A stretch of 64,000 nt of DNA from assembly GCA_001970955.1 (NCBI GenBank), contig MPUH01000160.1, positions 1 to 64,000 of the forward strand. The letters are read 5' to 3'. Each line of letters opens with the position of its first letter. Within the stretch, counting starts at the first letter, position 1. Shown here piece after piece: positions 62,678 through 64,000 of the stretch. The translations under genes and the position numbers were made by a program. This DNA comes from Stentor coeruleus (lineage: Eukaryota > Ciliophora > Heterotrichea > Heterotrichida > Stentoridae). A model generated the notes under the pieces. The model made no database searches. It saw only the letters and a program-made list of their open reading frames with translations, and was not told the origin of the DNA.

Positions 62678-64000
62678 ATGGTGAATTCTCTTAGCACTAC
62701 TTTAATAAATATTCTTGGTGCTCCAACATCATGTCAAATAGAACAAGTAATCTCTGAACAAAAATCATATCTAAAACCAAACGAAACTATAACAACAACT
62801 TTTGATCTTTCTCCATCATTCATAATTTTTAATATCCTAACTGACAACAATCTTATAGCAACAGGAACTTTATACTTAGAAAATATATCTAATTCCATAG
62901 CACAAACACTATGGCTTAGATGTAAAGATGCTTTAAATAGCTCAAGAGGTATAAAAATAAAAATAACAGTCTTAAAAACTAATATCAATAATCGTAATGA
63001 TGATTGTCCTTATTTAGCACTTTTGTCATCGGGAAAAGCAGATGATGTTATATCTAAAAGACTAGAGGAAAGATTGAGATATTGTGAGAAAAAAGTTATG
63101 AAAATCAATTTTGAACCTGATGCTCCACCAAAGTTAGGTGTAGAAATAAAAAATTATGAAGCTGGAAATTTAGTTGATCTCGACAGTGGACGTTTAGAAA
63201 GCATAGGTGGGGATCAGATAAAAAAACAGGTCAAAATTCTGTCTGAAGAAGTCAAGAAAATCGGCCTAAATCCAGTCCAAGAACACCGAAATGAACTTAA
63301 AAACGAAGTCCGAGAACGAGTTTCTCAACAAGAAAACTTCGAAAAATACACTGAAAATGCTGTCTTAGACATAACCAAACTCATAAGCGAAATGTGGAAA
63401 CAAGAAGAACAAAGGACAAAAATCATGCAAAACATCATTGAAGAAGAAAACAAAATCAGAGAAAACACAATCAAAATCGACACTTTCAAAGATCGACTAT
63501 CAAGTCTTCAAAGAAATATTCTAATGATGAAAACTTTATTAATCCGATATAGAGAAATAGAATATTTATATGAAACTGAAGAAAAATTCTTAGAAGATAG
63601 TTGCAAAGCTAGAAATACTCTTAATAAAAAATTTGAAGAAGCTAAAAATGTAACTAATAATGCTAGAAATGAACATGGGAAACTTATTGAAAAACTAGAT
63701 AAAGAATCTGAAGAATATTATGAAAAACTTAAGCTAATATCAGGAAATGAGAAAATTCTAATTGAAAATACTCAAAATTTGAAAAATGCGCTTTCAGAAC
63801 TGAAAGTAAAAATGACTGATAAAAATTTGATTGATTCTCCTGATACTTTTCTAGCTTCAAATGATAGATACTCATGTATTTCAAAACTCCAATCATTACA
63901 ATCAGAAGCTTTTGAACATGATCAGGAGTCAAAACTTAAATACAAAGCCGCTCTTGATCAAAAACATTCAAGTTATGAAGTTCTGATTTCTTTATACAGG
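62678..64000 (+). CDS. Coiled-coil protein with C2-like N-terminus (3'-partial)
   Basis: An open frame of 441 codons runs from the ATG at 62678 to the right edge without a stop. Residues about 10-130 are beta-rich (a possible C2-like or other beta sandwich, with RGIKIKITVLKTNIN); from about 215 a long coiled-coil continues to the edge (heptads in KKQVKILSEEVKKI, NTLNKKFEEAKNV). The layout recalls ciliary or centriolar coiled-coil proteins. No named family. It diverges from the zinc-knuckle gene by about 217 nt. Confidence 0.75.
   Translation, partial: MVNSLSTTLINILGAPTSCQIEQVISEQKSYLKPNETITTTFDLSPSFIIFNILTDNNLIATGTLYLENISNSIAQTLWLRCKDALNSSRGIKIKITVLKTNINNRNDDCPYLALLSSGKADDVISKRLEERLRYCEKKVMKINFEPDAPPKLGVEIKNYEAGNLVDLDSGRLESIGGDQIKKQVKILSEEVKKIGLNPVQEHRNELKNEVRERVSQQENFEKYTENAVLDITKLISEMWKQEEQRTKIMQNIIEEENKIRENTIKIDTFKDRLSSLQRNILMMKTLLIRYREIEYLYETEEKFLEDSCKARNTLNKKFEEAKNVTNNARNEHGKLIEKLDKESEEYYEKLKLISGNEKILIENTQNLKNALSELKVKMTDKNLIDSPDTFLASNDRYSCISKLQSLQSEAFEHDQESKLKYKAALDQKHSSYEVLISLYR

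Noticed and set aside
1-64000. Reassigned genetic code (UGA=Trp as in Blepharisma, or Condylostoma-like)
   Set aside because: Long conserved genes read through in the standard code using TGG for Trp and CAA/CAG for Gln; only one unexplained TAA was found.
1-64000. tRNA, rRNA or snRNA genes, CRISPR, transposons, viral remnants
   Set aside because: I looked for A/B boxes with a cloverleaf, regularly spaced repeats, inverted terminal repeats and transposase, reverse transcriptase or capsid motifs on both strands and found none; the GGTTCGAAATT at about 17850 lies inside Piwi coding sequence.

Overview
The window looks like macronuclear DNA of a heterotrich ciliate, most probably Stentor or a close relative. 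It is AT-rich and gene-dense (37 genes called plus one weak one). Genes are interrupted by introns of only 15 nt (one of 16 nt), which I could place by rejoining split reading frames: seven 15-nt introns, every one GT...AG with an A at position 10. The code is standard in use. No gene needs a reassigned stop, with one exception (an in-frame TAA in an RTF2 gene), and all 34 complete 3' ends use TAA (26) or TAG (8), never TGA. The protein families fit a ciliate: tubulin glycylase-like TTLL, Piwi, MORN proteins, polycystin-like channels, a NEK kinase, and large PAS and Cache membrane sensors. The genus is an inference.

Layout. 1-5.5 kb: 5'-part of a TTLL3/8-like ligase, a Cache/TPR/VWA-like membrane receptor, and an unknown protein. 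5.9-11.2 kb: type I membrane protein, M20D amidohydrolase, FKBP12-like isomerase, a tiny ORF, a PX protein and an acylated small protein. 12-19.5 kb: ankyrin-AGC kinase, a PP2A-like protein with lost catalytic residues, Piwi, and a two-CXC-domain DNA-binding protein. 20.6-29.6 kb: seven-TM protein 2 nt downstream of an IQ-MORN gene, a large PAS membrane protein, NUDT19-like hydrolase, RTF2 with an in-frame TAA, and a frameshifted coiled-coil gene. 29.8-34 kb: redox-dead PDI and a huge secreted acidic repeat protein. 35.8-44.6 kb: WD40-channel fusion, PI4K-gamma-like kinase, a CaaX-ended protein and a second IQ-MORN protein. 45-55.3 kb: a tandem double polycystin channel, ribosomal uL5, small membrane and unknown proteins, a coiled-coil protein and a NEK-like kinase. 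55.9-64 kb: Cys-rich secreted protein, small unknown, R2R3 Myb, GIY-YIG-like/zinc-knuckle protein and a 3'-partial coiled-coil gene.

Genes that could work together: several encode a surface-to-cilium signalling layer (Cache receptor, PAS protein, two multi-domain channels, PX and PI4K lipid signalling, acylated IQ-MORN proteins, NEK, TTLL). No operon logic is visible; neighbours mostly alternate in strand. Intergenic DNA shows a consistent strand skew: A/C-rich just upstream and G/T-rich just downstream of each gene on its coding strand.

Eight single N characters each sit between two near-identical copies of the flanking sequence (35 to 142 nt). These look like contig overlaps that were never merged. 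Collapsing them restores the frame of two genes (the acidic protein and the Cys-rich protein) and removes a false internal duplication in a third. No tRNA, rRNA, CRISPR array, transposon or viral remnant was recognised.
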